Part shown: positions 36,831 through 45,463 of the stretch, one piece after another
How the letters are laid out: every line of letters starts with the position of its first letter
How positions within the stretch are numbered: the stretch's first letter is position 1
NCBI GenBank assembly: GCA_964654545.1
Contig: CAZZIU010000001.1
Span: 62,001 to 126,000 of the forward strand
Reading direction: 5' to 3'
Length of the DNA: 64,000 bases
Source: JABMOV01 sp964654545
GTDB taxonomy: Bacteria; Fidelibacterota; Marinisomatia; Marinisomatales; JABMOV01
Position numbers and translations under genes: made by a program
Notes under the pieces: model-generated
What the model was told of the DNA's origin: nothing
Database searches by the model: none
What the model saw: only the letters and a program-made list of their open reading frames with translations

Positions 36831-37681
36831 TCCCAACCTAAATTTGAATGAAAGAATTTAATGTGACTTTCAAGGCTGCCAATCCAATATTCCCAGGAAT
36901 GACCTCCTTCTCTTTCTAAATATGTATGCTCGATATTTTGATCATTTAACTTTCTATGAAGTTCCCGATTTGATGGACAATAGCGGTCGTTCACTCCGCA
37001 ATCAATCAGTATATTGGGTGCCAGACGAATCAATTTATCCAATCGATAAATTGCCGAGTAGTGATCAAGTTCTTTGGAATTATTTTCTCCGAGCAGGGAG
37101 TAAATCCCATCAAGGAGCCGTGTTTTTGATAAATCCAGCACCCCGCTCATACTTCCGGCAGCGGCAAATCTGTTCGGGAATTCCGTGGCAATAAACAATG
37201 CTCCATGGCCACCCATGCTCAAACCGGTAATCGCCCTGTTATTTGGAGTATCGTTTGTACGATAATTGATATCGATCCACCCCACAACTTCTTCAGCAAT
37301 ATAACTCGCATATTGGCTTTTGGGATTTACCGGACTATCCAAATACCAACTTGCGTAACCGCCTTCCGGACAAACAATAAGGATATCATACCGATCAACC
37401 AGAGCTGGTAAGTCTGTTTTCCTGGACCAATCACTGTAACTACCGCTCCAGCCATGCAATAAATACAAAACAGAATAGCGGGTATCATTTTCTAAATAGT
37501 GTGACGGAACTACAACAATATTGAATAAGGTAGTGTCCATCGCTTCACTGTAGATAGCCACCGTATCGATTTCCCCACCGTATAAAGGAACGGTATGAAT
37601 AAAAGTGATCAGTAAGATCACATAGACATGATTTTTCGTATTACGATATTTACTCATTGAAAATAGAAATGGAGAATTCAT
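36827..37681 (-). CDS. Exported alpha/beta-hydrolase esterase (esterase D/antigen 85-like)
   Basis: 284 residues from the ATG at 37681 (or 276 from 37657). After a signal peptide there is a typical esterase fold: Y-L-L-H-G-W-S-G-S, the nucleophile elbow GLSMGGHGA, an Asp in I-D-C-G-V-N-D and the final His in E-G-G-H-S-W-E-Y-W. The family includes S-formylglutathione hydrolases, acetyl- and feruloyl-esterases and mycolyl transferases, so it may remove acyl groups from glycans outside the cell. It is divergent from the GT-A protein gene, with about 60 bases in between. Confidence 0.83.
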   Translation of the reverse strand: MNSPFLFSMSKYRNTKNHVYVILLITFIHTVPLYGGEIDTVAIYSEAMDTTLFNIVVVPSHYLENDTRYSVLYLLHGWSGSYSDWSRKTDLPALVDRYDILIVCPEGGYASWYLDSPVNPKSQYASYIAEEVVGWIDINYRTNDTPNNRAITGLSMGGHGALFIATEFPNRFAAAGSMSGVLDLSKTRLLDGIYSLLGENNSKELDHYSAIYRLDKLIRLAPNILIDCGVNDRYCPSNRELHRKLNDQNIEHTYLEREGGHSWEYWIGSLESHIKFFHSNLGWE

Positions 37682-37743
37682 TTGAATACGTTTAGTTTTG
37701 CAATTCAAATTAAAACAATTATCGAAAATTATCAGGAAAATAA

Positions 37744-39246
37744 ATGAACTCCCTTGCAATCGTTTCATACGCCGAAGAATCCACCATTCCATCTAATAAT
37801 CCGAACAATTATCCTGATGTGGAAATCTCGGAATTCATTTTATCCTCCCAATCACAGGGAAAAAATCATGTTTCCTTAAAGAGTAGGACATTAGGCTCAG
37901 CTCTTAATCAGGTTTTGGACTCAGGTCGGTTTGATTACGTCTTATTTATTGATGACAGTAAGAATAAAATTGCCGTAAAACAATCCACGATCCCGCTACT
38001 CCTGCTTACTGCACAACGACATAAAAATATTGGACTAATTTATACTGACTACGATATTAAAAACGGTGATTTCCTGGAAGAAATTCATCTACTGCATCAC
38101 CATCCGGGGCGTATTCGGGATAATCAGGATATTGGAAAACTCTATTTCATGTCAGTCGATGCGTTAGAAATGATTGGAAAATTTGACGATAGCCTGGCAT
38201 TTAATACCCTTTACGATGCCAGATTAAAATTGTCTGAGAAACATGAAATAATTCATCTTAGTAATCGCTATTCCGGTTCCCTTTATACCATGCATGCCAC
38301 CAAATCTTCTACCAATGTTTTCGATTATTTGCTTGCCTCCAAGGATGCCCAAAAAGAAGCAGAAGCGGTGGTCACAGATCATTTGAAGCGTATTGGTGCT
38401 TATCTGGCTCCCGGACAAGGTTATCTTACCAGACCAGAATCTGATTCCAATAAGCTGATTGCATCAATAATCATTCCTGTAAACAATCGACCGGAATTTA
38501 TAGGAACAGCCATTGAGAGTGTGCAAAAACAGACCATTACTGACGTTGAAATAATTGTCGTTGTTAATGGGGGACCAAAAGACACGACAATCCCGGAAGT
38601 GAAGAAATATCAATCAGGTGGAGCCTTATTCAATGAGGATTTGCCCCTTGTTCATCTCATTGTTATGGATATAAATAATATTGGTTTTTGTTTAAATGCC
38701 GGTACAGTGGCAGCAAAAGGAAACTATTATGTTCAGCTCGATTCAGATGATCGTCTTAAGCCGGACGCAGTGGAGAAAATTGTTCAGGTGTATGGGTCTG
38801 ATAATCACATTGGTATGGTGATTGGTTCCTACGAGGTCTGGGAGAAAAAAGAAAATGGTAAACTGGTACGAATGGAGGATATTCCAGTGATAACCCATGA
38901 TGAATGGACAGAAGAAAACGGTCGGAATAATCTACTACGTATCAATGGAGCCGGGGCACCCAGGTCCATTCCCATTCAGGTAATTAAAGATATTGGATTT
39001 TTTAGCATGAACGATGACCCATATGCCAGGAATTATGGTGAAGATTACGATATGGTGTTGCGCATAAGTGAAAAATTTAAGATTGGACGAATCTGGGAAC
39101 CCATTTATGAAGTCATTCGCCATTCGGGTGGTACTGACCATGCCATCGATCAGGTTACGGTGGATCGAAATGACAATGCCAAGGATCATATGCGCAAAGA
39201 AACAATTAATAGACGGCAGCGCATGAATGGGCGCTTAAATGGATAA
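37744..39246 (+). CDS. Glycosyltransferase family 2-like protein with two tandem GT-A domains
   Basis: 500 residues without a signal peptide. The second half (from about 240) is a normal GT2 domain: I-A-S-I-I-I-P-V-N-N-R, then Q-L-D-S-D-D (metal-binding DSDD at 333-336). The first half also looks like a GT-A fold (Y-V-L-F-I-D-D-S, I-G-L-I-Y-T-D-Y-D, Y-F-M-S-V-D-A-L-E-M-I-G-K-F-D-D-S-L) but has lost the metal motif, so it may be structural. AGGA precedes the ATG. It is the first gene of a seven-gene operon and overlaps the kinase gene by 8 bases. What it glycosylates is unknown; it may act on a muropeptide or lipid intermediate. Confidence 0.8.
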   Translation: MNSLAIVSYAEESTIPSNNPNNYPDVEISEFILSSQSQGKNHVSLKSRTLGSALNQVLDSGRFDYVLFIDDSKNKIAVKQSTIPLLLLTAQRHKNIGLIYTDYDIKNGDFLEEIHLLHHHPGRIRDNQDIGKLYFMSVDALEMIGKFDDSLAFNTLYDARLKLSEKHEIIHLSNRYSGSLYTMHATKSSTNVFDYLLASKDAQKEAEAVVTDHLKRIGAYLAPGQGYLTRPESDSNKLIASIIIPVNNRPEFIGTAIESVQKQTITDVEIIVVVNGGPKDTTIPEVKKYQSGGALFNEDLPLVHLIVMDINNIGFCLNAGTVAAKGNYYVQLDSDDRLKPDAVEKIVQVYGSDNHIGMVIGSYEVWEKKENGKLVRMEDIPVITHDEWTEENGRNNLLRINGAGAPRSIPIQVIKDIGFFSMNDDPYARNYGEDYDMVLRISEKFKIGRIWEPIYEVIRHSGGTDHAIDQVTVDRNDNAKDHMRKETINRRQRMNGRLNG

Positions 39247-40426
39247 TTCCTATCACTTAATTGGTATTGACGGAGGGGCTTCAAAAGTGTCGGTTTGGCA
39301 TACCGAAGTCCAAAATAATACCGTTTCCCTGGGATCAATTTCATCTACGATTTCCTATGAAATTGACGCAGAGTTTTTACCCGGGTTTAAACCTATAGAT
39401 ATCACGACTCAACTGGAACAAATGCATTCCGTGATACAGCTGACTGATTTTGAAAAACAGCAAGGGGGCGTAATTCTCCAGTCTTGTGCCAGTGCCATTG
39501 CCGAGGTTGTACAGCAATTATCAGACAAACCAATATTGATCGGAATGGGATTTCCAGGATTAAAGACCGTTGATGGTAGAGGAATAGCAGCTTTAGCAAA
39601 TGGCCCCCGGATGCCGGATTTCTGTAACCAGCTAGAATCACAATTACACGAAATTGGTGTCAGATTGGTCCGTCCTATTGCTCGCATAGGTAGCGATGCG
39701 GATTATTGTGGAATAGGCGAAGAATATGGGGATATGGGATGTTTCAACGAATCCCGAAATGCCTATTATTTGGGTGGTGGAACAGGAGCGGCAGATGCCA
39801 TCAAATTACGCGGAAAACTGCTTCCATTTGATACAATAAAAGGCTGGCTCCTAAAGAGTTGGGAAATGAAAAATGCTCAGGGTGTAAGTTTAGAAAAATA
39901 TGCTTCTGCCGGAGGGATTCAGTGGGTTTATGCACATCATTATACATTGCTTACGATGGATGAAGTACAACGCCGAAAATTATACCCGGACAAACTGCTA
40001 TTAATGGCAGTTCAGGGAGACCCGGCAGCCATTGATACTTTTGACGATATTAGTACCAATCTGGCCATGCTTCTCTTCGAAAGAATGACCACTGTATATA
40101 CCGGTTGGATGGAGTTATTTGAATGTGTCAATCCCAACCGACCAATACCGGAGATTTCCCATCCTTATCGTGGAATTTTGCTTGATCGAATTGTGATTGG
40201 TCAGCGGTTGGGTACACTTATCGATCAATCCAGAAGTTCACTTGTTCTCTGGAAACAATTGCTGGCAAATCTGACTCACTTAATCATGACTTATGAAGGT
40301 CTAAGTTCTGAATTTGTCCAGCATTATTGTCCCGGAAATAAATTTGATGAATCGCGGATTGTGACATCACAGCTTCGTGAAGCTCCAGTTTTGGGAGCAG
40401 CAATGGATGCATATTTAGGTCTGTAA
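39239..40426 (+). CDS. ASKHA-fold sugar kinase-like protein (BadF/NAGK/MurK type, tentative)
   Basis: 395 residues, cytosolic. The phosphate-binding start L-I-G-I-D-G-G-A-S-K-V and the later A-Y-Y-L-G-G-G-T-G-A-A-D-A show the ASKHA (acetate and sugar kinase/Hsp70/actin) fold; a stretch I-G-M-G-F-P-G-L-K sits between. In Bacteroidetes, kinases of the BadF/BadG type phosphorylate MurNAc or GlcNAc and lie next to AmpG and amidase genes, as here. Substrate is therefore inferred, not shown. The ATG overlaps the preceding gene by 8 bases. Confidence 0.62.
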   Translation: MDNSYHLIGIDGGASKVSVWHTEVQNNTVSLGSISSTISYEIDAEFLPGFKPIDITTQLEQMHSVIQLTDFEKQQGGVILQSCASAIAEVVQQLSDKPILIGMGFPGLKTVDGRGIAALANGPRMPDFCNQLESQLHEIGVRLVRPIARIGSDADYCGIGEEYGDMGCFNESRNAYYLGGGTGAADAIKLRGKLLPFDTIKGWLLKSWEMKNAQGVSLEKYASAGGIQWVYAHHYTLLTMDEVQRRKLYPDKLLLMAVQGDPAAIDTFDDISTNLAMLLFERMTTVYTGWMELFECVNPNRPIPEISHPYRGILLDRIVIGQRLGTLIDQSRSSLVLWKQLLANLTHLIMTYEGLSSEFVQHYCPGNKFDESRIVTSQLREAPVLGAAMDAYLGL

Positions 40427-40427
40427 T

Positions 40428-41702
40428 ATGACGCTGGCAAATCATATTACCAAAGAACCAGTGCTTAAGATTGGGATAATATTGCCTGAAGATAACCAAT
40501 CGCATTGTCGAATTAATGTACCGTCAAACCAATCGAAATCACTTGATATATATATAAACTCCGGTCAGCTTCTTGTCGACGGGAAAAAATATTCAGAGTT
40601 TAGGATTACTGGAAGTGATTCATTGTCTACTGGTACCGCATTACGCGTGGAATCAATTATCGCCGGACGCGGTTTTCACTGGCAAAAAAACATTTCCATG
40701 GCATTTCCCGGATCCCTTCTTTTCCGAGTGGTTGATGATACGTTGTTGGTAATAAATGAAGTGTTGCTCGAGCAATACCTCAGTTGCGTGGCAACCTCTG
40801 AAATGGGAGCTGACTGTCCTGAAGCGTTGATTCAGGCGCAAACCATCGTTGCTCGTTCCTTTATTTTGGCCAATTCAGAAAAAAAACACGAAAGTCTTGG
40901 ATTCGATTTTTGCAATGATGACTGCTGCCAGCGATACCATGGTATTGACGGATTAAGTGATCACTCTTTGTCAGGGTCGATTGTAACGCGCGGGCAAGTA
41001 CCCATATATAATAATACAATTTGTGATACAAGATATTCAAAATCGTGCGGAGGAATGATAGAATCTTTTAGCGCCGTGTGGAATGCACCCAATCCCTCCT
41101 ATTTCCAGGTCAAACGAGATATACTACCGGATGGTGGGACAAAAATTGATTTATCGAAAGGGACTCAACTGGTGCGTTGGATTGAAGATCCACCAACATC
41201 CTTTTGCAGTCCTGACAATATTCCGGAAAAATCCCTAATTCGTTATTTAGGTGGCGTCGATGAAAAAGGATCCTATTTCCGCTGGGATTATTCCTGTGAT
41301 CAAAGTGAGCTGGTGGCACTGGTAAACACTGCCTCCGGCCTGTCCTTTTCAGCCATACTATCTATGGATATTCAGAAAAGAGGCGGGTCGGGAAGAATAA
41401 CCAGGCTGACAATTAATGGATTAGATCATAATGAACATAGTATACAATTACCGTTGAACTCTGAGTATGAAATCCGCCGTCATCTTCACAAAGGGTTTCT
41501 GTATAGTTCAGCATTTATTATGACGACTCGAGGAAGGAAAAATGATATTCCCCAATCGTTTCATTTTCGCGGTGCCGGATGGGGACATGGTGCCGGTTTG
41601 TGTCAAATTGGGGCTCTGGGTATGGCCCTTAAGGGCTACCTTGCGGACGACATTATTAGGCATTATTATCCAGGATCAAAATTGGTGAAATTATATGAAT
41701 GA
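40428..41702 (+). CDS. SpoIID/LytB-domain protein
   Basis: 424 residues, without a convincing signal peptide, one base after the kinase gene. The SpoIID core is clear: L-L-V-I-N-E-V-L-L-E-Q-Y-L, then A-T-S-E-M-G-A-D-C-P-E-A-L-I-Q-A-Q-T-I-V-A-R-S-F, Y-S-K-S-C-G-G-M and G-W-G-H-G-A-G-L-C-Q-I-G-A. SpoIID is a lytic transglycosylase that cuts denuded peptidoglycan; the homologues in the FCB group often lie beside AmpG. The apparent lack of an export signal is odd for a wall enzyme and may mean it acts on imported muropeptide chains. Confidence 0.85.
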   Translation: MTLANHITKEPVLKIGIILPEDNQSHCRINVPSNQSKSLDIYINSGQLLVDGKKYSEFRITGSDSLSTGTALRVESIIAGRGFHWQKNISMAFPGSLLFRVVDDTLLVINEVLLEQYLSCVATSEMGADCPEALIQAQTIVARSFILANSEKKHESLGFDFCNDDCCQRYHGIDGLSDHSLSGSIVTRGQVPIYNNTICDTRYSKSCGGMIESFSAVWNAPNPSYFQVKRDILPDGGTKIDLSKGTQLVRWIEDPPTSFCSPDNIPEKSLIRYLGGVDEKGSYFRWDYSCDQSELVALVNTASGLSFSAILSMDIQKRGGSGRITRLTINGLDHNEHSIQLPLNSEYEIRRHLHKGFLYSSAFIMTTRGRKNDIPQSFHFRGAGWGHGAGLCQIGALGMALKGYLADDIIRHYYPGSKLVKLYE

Positions 41703-43539
41703 GGAAGTTAGGATGAACAGGGCACAGAAAAACGCCTGGTGGTGGGTCCCATCATTGTATTATGCTGAAGGAATCCCGTATGCGGTAGTCATGCTCATTT
41801 CCGTGATATTTTATAAACGAATGGGAATTTCAAATACGGATATTGCTTTGTATACCAGTTGGCTCTATTTGCCCTGGGTGATCAAACCTCTCTGGAGTCC
41901 GGTTGTGGATATTTTAAAATCCAAGCGCTGGTGGATTGTTATAACACAATTGATTATTGGTGCCGGACTTGGCGGTGTTGCACTCTCAATACCGTTGCCT
42001 AATTTTTTCAAACTTACCATAGGATTTCTTTGGTTATTGGCATTCAGCTCTGCTACCCACGACATTGCAGCAGATGGTTTTTATATGCTTGGATTAAACA
42101 AACATCAGCAAGCCTGGTTTGTAGGAATCCGAAGTACTTTTTATCGTTTTGCCATGATAACCGGACAAGGATTGCTCATCATTTTTGCTGGATTTATCGA
42201 GACCCATACTGGTTTGGATAATTTACAACTCCACGTAGAAGCATTAAATGATTCATCGTTCACCCACCAAGAGATTATCATTGACACTTCCACCGTGCAT
42301 TTGATTGCTGATCCACCTCTGTTACAATTGCCAATCATAAAAAGGTCAAAAGTAGATTTTGATAAAACCATGACTCATGTGCATGAATGGAATACTGCAC
42401 ACGGACAATACTCCATAACAGAGATGAACCATGCCAACCTGAGTAGAACAGAAAGTGAATCATGGTGGAGAAGATCAGTATCAAAACCTTTAGAAAACAT
42501 TTTAAAAAAGAGTTTTGGCAAAAAAAGTGAAATAGTCCCAAAAAATGAGTTGGGAAATTTTGGTATTATACGATTCAGACTGTCGGCAAATCCCGGTGAG
42601 GAAACGGTCATCAATTTAGGAAGGGTTTCCGGTGATAAAAGTATTTCACTTATTACAGAATCACGAATTGTATTTAACGAAATGAATTGGAACAAACCTG
42701 TATTGGCTGTCGTGCAGTTGGATCACAAATTAAAATATCCTGTCACAGCCACATTTGAAGCACGTTCTGGCAATATAAAGCTATCATGGACAATTACTTT
42801 TCTCATTATTGGCATTCTATTTATTGTCTTCTTTCTTTATCACAAATTCATGTTACCCTATCCTGCCGATGATGTCCCCCATGTACACTCCACCTCATTT
42901 TTACATAATTTCTGGACAACATTTGCTACCTTCTTCCAAAAAGATAAAATTGCTATCATGCTAGCCTTCATTCTGATCTATCGTTTTGGTGAAGCACAAT
43001 TGGTTAAACTGGCAACACCATTTATGCTGGATGCACAGGAAGCAGGAGGATTGGCGCTTACGACTGGTCAAGTGGGATTCGTTTACGGAACTGTGGGTAT
43101 GATCATGCTGACACTTGGCGGAATAATCGGTGGATTTTTAGCGGCCAAACATGGATTAAAGTTTTGGATTTTATGGATGGCTCTTGCCATGAAACTACCT
43201 GATGCAGTTTATGTGATAATGGCCTATACCCAACCAGATAATTTTCTAATGATCAATCTGTTTGTTGCAATTGAACAGTTTGGTTATGGGTTTGGATTTA
43301 CTGCATATATGCTCTACATGATTTCAGTGGCGGATGGTGAACATAAAACAGCACACTATGCAATTTGTACTGGATTTATGGCTCTTGGTATGATGATACC
43401 GGGCATGTTCAGTGGCTGGTTACAAGAAATAGTTGGCTACCAACACTTTTTTATATGGGTATTGATTGCAACAATTCCTGGCTTACTATTAATCAAATAT
43501 TTACCACTTGATCCAGAATTTGGAAAAAAGGAGGAATAA
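41695..43539 (+). CDS. AmpG-like MFS transporter with a large soluble insertion
   Basis: 614 residues. N-terminal helices (W-W-W-V-P-S-L-Y-Y-A-E-G-I-P-Y-A) and F-S-S-A-T-H-D-I-A-A-D-G-F-Y match AmpG, the importer of anhydro-muropeptides through the inner membrane. Residues about 170-363 are a soluble, polar insert between membrane helices, rich in His/Thr/Asp, then helices resume (T-I-T-F-L-I-I-G-I-L-F). A common AmpG has no insert of this size. The start ATG lies 8 bases inside the SpoIID gene. Muropeptide uptake is likely from the cluster, but the insert suggests a substrate-capturing domain. Confidence 0.82.
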   Translation: MNEEVRMNRAQKNAWWWVPSLYYAEGIPYAVVMLISVIFYKRMGISNTDIALYTSWLYLPWVIKPLWSPVVDILKSKRWWIVITQLIIGAGLGGVALSIPLPNFFKLTIGFLWLLAFSSATHDIAADGFYMLGLNKHQQAWFVGIRSTFYRFAMITGQGLLIIFAGFIETHTGLDNLQLHVEALNDSSFTHQEIIIDTSTVHLIADPPLLQLPIIKRSKVDFDKTMTHVHEWNTAHGQYSITEMNHANLSRTESESWWRRSVSKPLENILKKSFGKKSEIVPKNELGNFGIIRFRLSANPGEETVINLGRVSGDKSISLITESRIVFNEMNWNKPVLAVVQLDHKLKYPVTATFEARSGNIKLSWTITFLIIGILFIVFFLYHKFMLPYPADDVPHVHSTSFLHNFWTTFATFFQKDKIAIMLAFILIYRFGEAQLVKLATPFMLDAQEAGGLALTTGQVGFVYGTVGMIMLTLGGIIGGFLAAKHGLKFWILWMALAMKLPDAVYVIMAYTQPDNFLMINLFVAIEQFGYGFGFTAYMLYMISVADGEHKTAHYAICTGFMALGMMIPGMFSGWLQEIVGYQHFFIWVLIATIPGLLLIKYLPLDPEFGKKEE

Positions 43540-44658
43540 ATGCCAGTCAAACCAGGTGAACGACTCATAGCTTTGGATGCATTTCGTGGATTGACGATTG
43601 CCATGATGGTTTTAGTGAATACGCCCGGTAGTTGGTCCTATGTGTATGCACCACTTCGACATGCGAAATGGCATGGATGCACACCAACTGACCTTGTTTT
43701 TCCCTTCTTTTTGTTTATCGTTGGAACAGCAATGGTATTCTCATTCAGCAAATTCAACTACAGGCTGAATCAGACTCTGACAAGGAAAATCATCAGCAGG
43801 ACAATAACTATATTTGTTATCGGATTGCTGCTTAATGCATTTCCATTTATTCGCCAGGATTGGGATTACTCCGGGCTGAGAATTTTGGGTGTACTACAAC
43901 GTATTGCTTTGGCTTATGGATGTGCAGCCTTTTTAGTATTGATACTGGACAAAATGAAATTGTGGTATGTTTCCATCGGCATCCTAGTAGGATACTGGAT
44001 CATATTAATGGTATTTGGTAGTGACGACCCCTATAGCCTGTCATCCAATATAGCCAGAACCATAGATTTAGCAATATTAGGGGAATCTCATGTCTGGCAT
44101 GGAACTGGGATTCCATTCGACCCGGAAGGGTTGCTAAGCACATTTCCCGCCATTGTTACCATTGTTCTCGGGTTTAAAGTCGGTACATGGATTAAAGAGA
44201 ATGGTGCAAATCAATCCACCATAAAGACCATGCTGATTTTTGGATTTTTCTGGACATTGCTGGGATGGGTTTGGGGCTGGTTTTTCCCTATCAATAAACA
44301 ATTATGGACCAGTAGTTATGTTTTTTATACGGGAGGATTAGCAACCCTGTTTTTGGCAGGCTTCCTCTGGCTGATTGATGTACGAGGATTTAAAAATATT
44401 GCTTTTCCATTTGTGATTTTTGGTTCAAATGCAATTTTTATTTTTGCCTTTTCCGGACTATGGGTTAAATCGATTTATCGCTTCAAATTCACGTTGGATG
44501 GTGAAACAATCAACGGATATTCCTATTTGTATCAAACTCTCTTTGTACCGTTAGCTGGTCATTTGAACGGATCCCTTCTTTTTGCAATTACCCATATCGT
44601 GGGATGGTGGTTGGTACTGTATTGGCTACACAGAAAGAAAATTTATATCAAAATATAA
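43540..44658 (+). CDS. Membrane acyltransferase of the HGSNAT/NagX family
   Basis: 372 residues with about ten hydrophobic helices. Starts with R-L-I-A-L-D-A-F-R-G-L-T-I-A-M-M-V-L-V-N, followed by H-A-K-W-H-G-C-T-P-T-D-L-V-F-P-F-F-L-F, the pattern of heparan-alpha-glucosaminide N-acetyltransferase homologues (COG4299). These transfer acetyl across a membrane onto glucosamine units; bacterial NagX members neighbour GlcNAc-catabolic genes. AAGGAGG precedes the ATG, which begins immediately after the AmpG-like gene's stop codon. A link to re-acetylation of muropeptide or glucosamine is inferred from context. Confidence 0.8.
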   Translation: MPVKPGERLIALDAFRGLTIAMMVLVNTPGSWSYVYAPLRHAKWHGCTPTDLVFPFFLFIVGTAMVFSFSKFNYRLNQTLTRKIISRTITIFVIGLLLNAFPFIRQDWDYSGLRILGVLQRIALAYGCAAFLVLILDKMKLWYVSIGILVGYWIILMVFGSDDPYSLSSNIARTIDLAILGESHVWHGTGIPFDPEGLLSTFPAIVTIVLGFKVGTWIKENGANQSTIKTMLIFGFFWTLLGWVWGWFFPINKQLWTSSYVFYTGGLATLFLAGFLWLIDVRGFKNIAFPFVIFGSNAIFIFAFSGLWVKSIYRFKFTLDGETINGYSYLYQTLFVPLAGHLNGSLLFAITHIVGWWLVLYWLHRKKIYIKI

Positions 44659-44671
44659 AGTATTATTTGTA

Positions 44672-45463
44672 ATGGATTTAAAAATCAAAGGAAAAACGGC
44701 ATTGGTTCTGGCTTCTACCAGAGGACTTGGTTTTGGTGTTGCCAAAGCACTGGTCGATGAAGGAGTAAATGTCATTATTTGCGGTCGTGAACGTGCCAGG
44801 CTTGATGCAGCGTTGGACGAGTTGCATAAAATTGGTGGCACACATGTATCGGGCATACAATGTGATGTATCACAATTATCAGATCTTGATAAGGTTTTTG
44901 GACACTGTGAATCTGCATATGGTACTCCTGATATACTGGTATACAACAACGGGGGGCCACCATCGGGCGATCCACTGAATTTTAACCCTGAAGACTTTGA
45001 TAATGCCTTTCACGCCGGTTTCCATTCGGCTGTATACTCTATGCGAAAAGCACTCCCAAATATGCAGGAAAATCAGTGGGGAAGAATTTTATGCATTACC
45101 AGTATTTCGGTGAAACAACCCATAGATAATTTGGTTTTATCGAATGCAACACGAACAGCATTGACTTCCTATATTAAGACGATGTCACGACAGGTTGCGC
45201 AGGATGGGGTGACTATCAATTCTCTTCTGCCAGGTCCTCATGATACGGATAGATTACGGCAATTAACACAATCTATGTCTGTTCAAAATAATATTTCACC
45301 TGACCAGGCTTTGCACTTGTTAACCTCCGATATACCCATCGGGAGGCCAGGGACCATTTCCGAATTTGGGTCAGTGGCAGCGTTTCTGTGCTCCAGCCTC
45401 GCATCGTATATTACCGGACAAGCAATTGTTCACGATGGCGGAGCCGTAAGGAGTCCAATCTGA
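44672..45463 (+). CDS. Atypical short-chain dehydrogenase/reductase-family protein
   Basis: 263 residues. A Rossmann start A-L-V-L-A-S-T-R-G-L-G-F-G-V and N-N-G-G-P-P make the family clear. The active site is unusual: the position of the catalytic Tyr carries Ser157 and the position of the Lys carries Arg161 (L-V-L-S-N-A-T-R-T-A-L), while Ser144 is kept. I recall SDRs with this LSN-x-x-R pattern annotated as reductases, but catalysis may differ. Start is the ATG at 44672; the frame from 44582 is a shadow of the acyltransferase end. The stop overlaps the next gene's CTG start. Confidence 0.85.
   Translation: MDLKIKGKTALVLASTRGLGFGVAKALVDEGVNVIICGRERARLDAALDELHKIGGTHVSGIQCDVSQLSDLDKVFGHCESAYGTPDILVYNNGGPPSGDPLNFNPEDFDNAFHAGFHSAVYSMRKALPNMQENQWGRILCITSISVKQPIDNLVLSNATRTALTSYIKTMSRQVAQDGVTINSLLPGPHDTDRLRQLTQSMSVQNNISPDQALHLLTSDIPIGRPGTISEFGSVAAFLCSSLASYITGQAIVHDGGAVRSPI
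45448..45453 (+). promoter_or_regulatory. Ribosome-binding site supporting a CTG start
   Basis: AAGGAG, six bases upstream of the CTG at 45460. No ATG, GTG or TTG occurs between this site and the first conserved residues of the second SDR, so the site decides the start. Confidence 0.7.

Noticed and set aside
37657..37792. Longer N-terminus of the esterase beginning at 37792
   Set aside because: It would overlap the divergent glycosyltransferase gene and places the signal peptide far from the N-terminus; ATG at 37681 or 37657 is more sensible.
44582..44671. N-terminal extension of the first SDR into the acyltransferase gene
   Set aside because: The added residues are the acyltransferase end in another frame; the Rossmann fold starts at the ATG at 44672.
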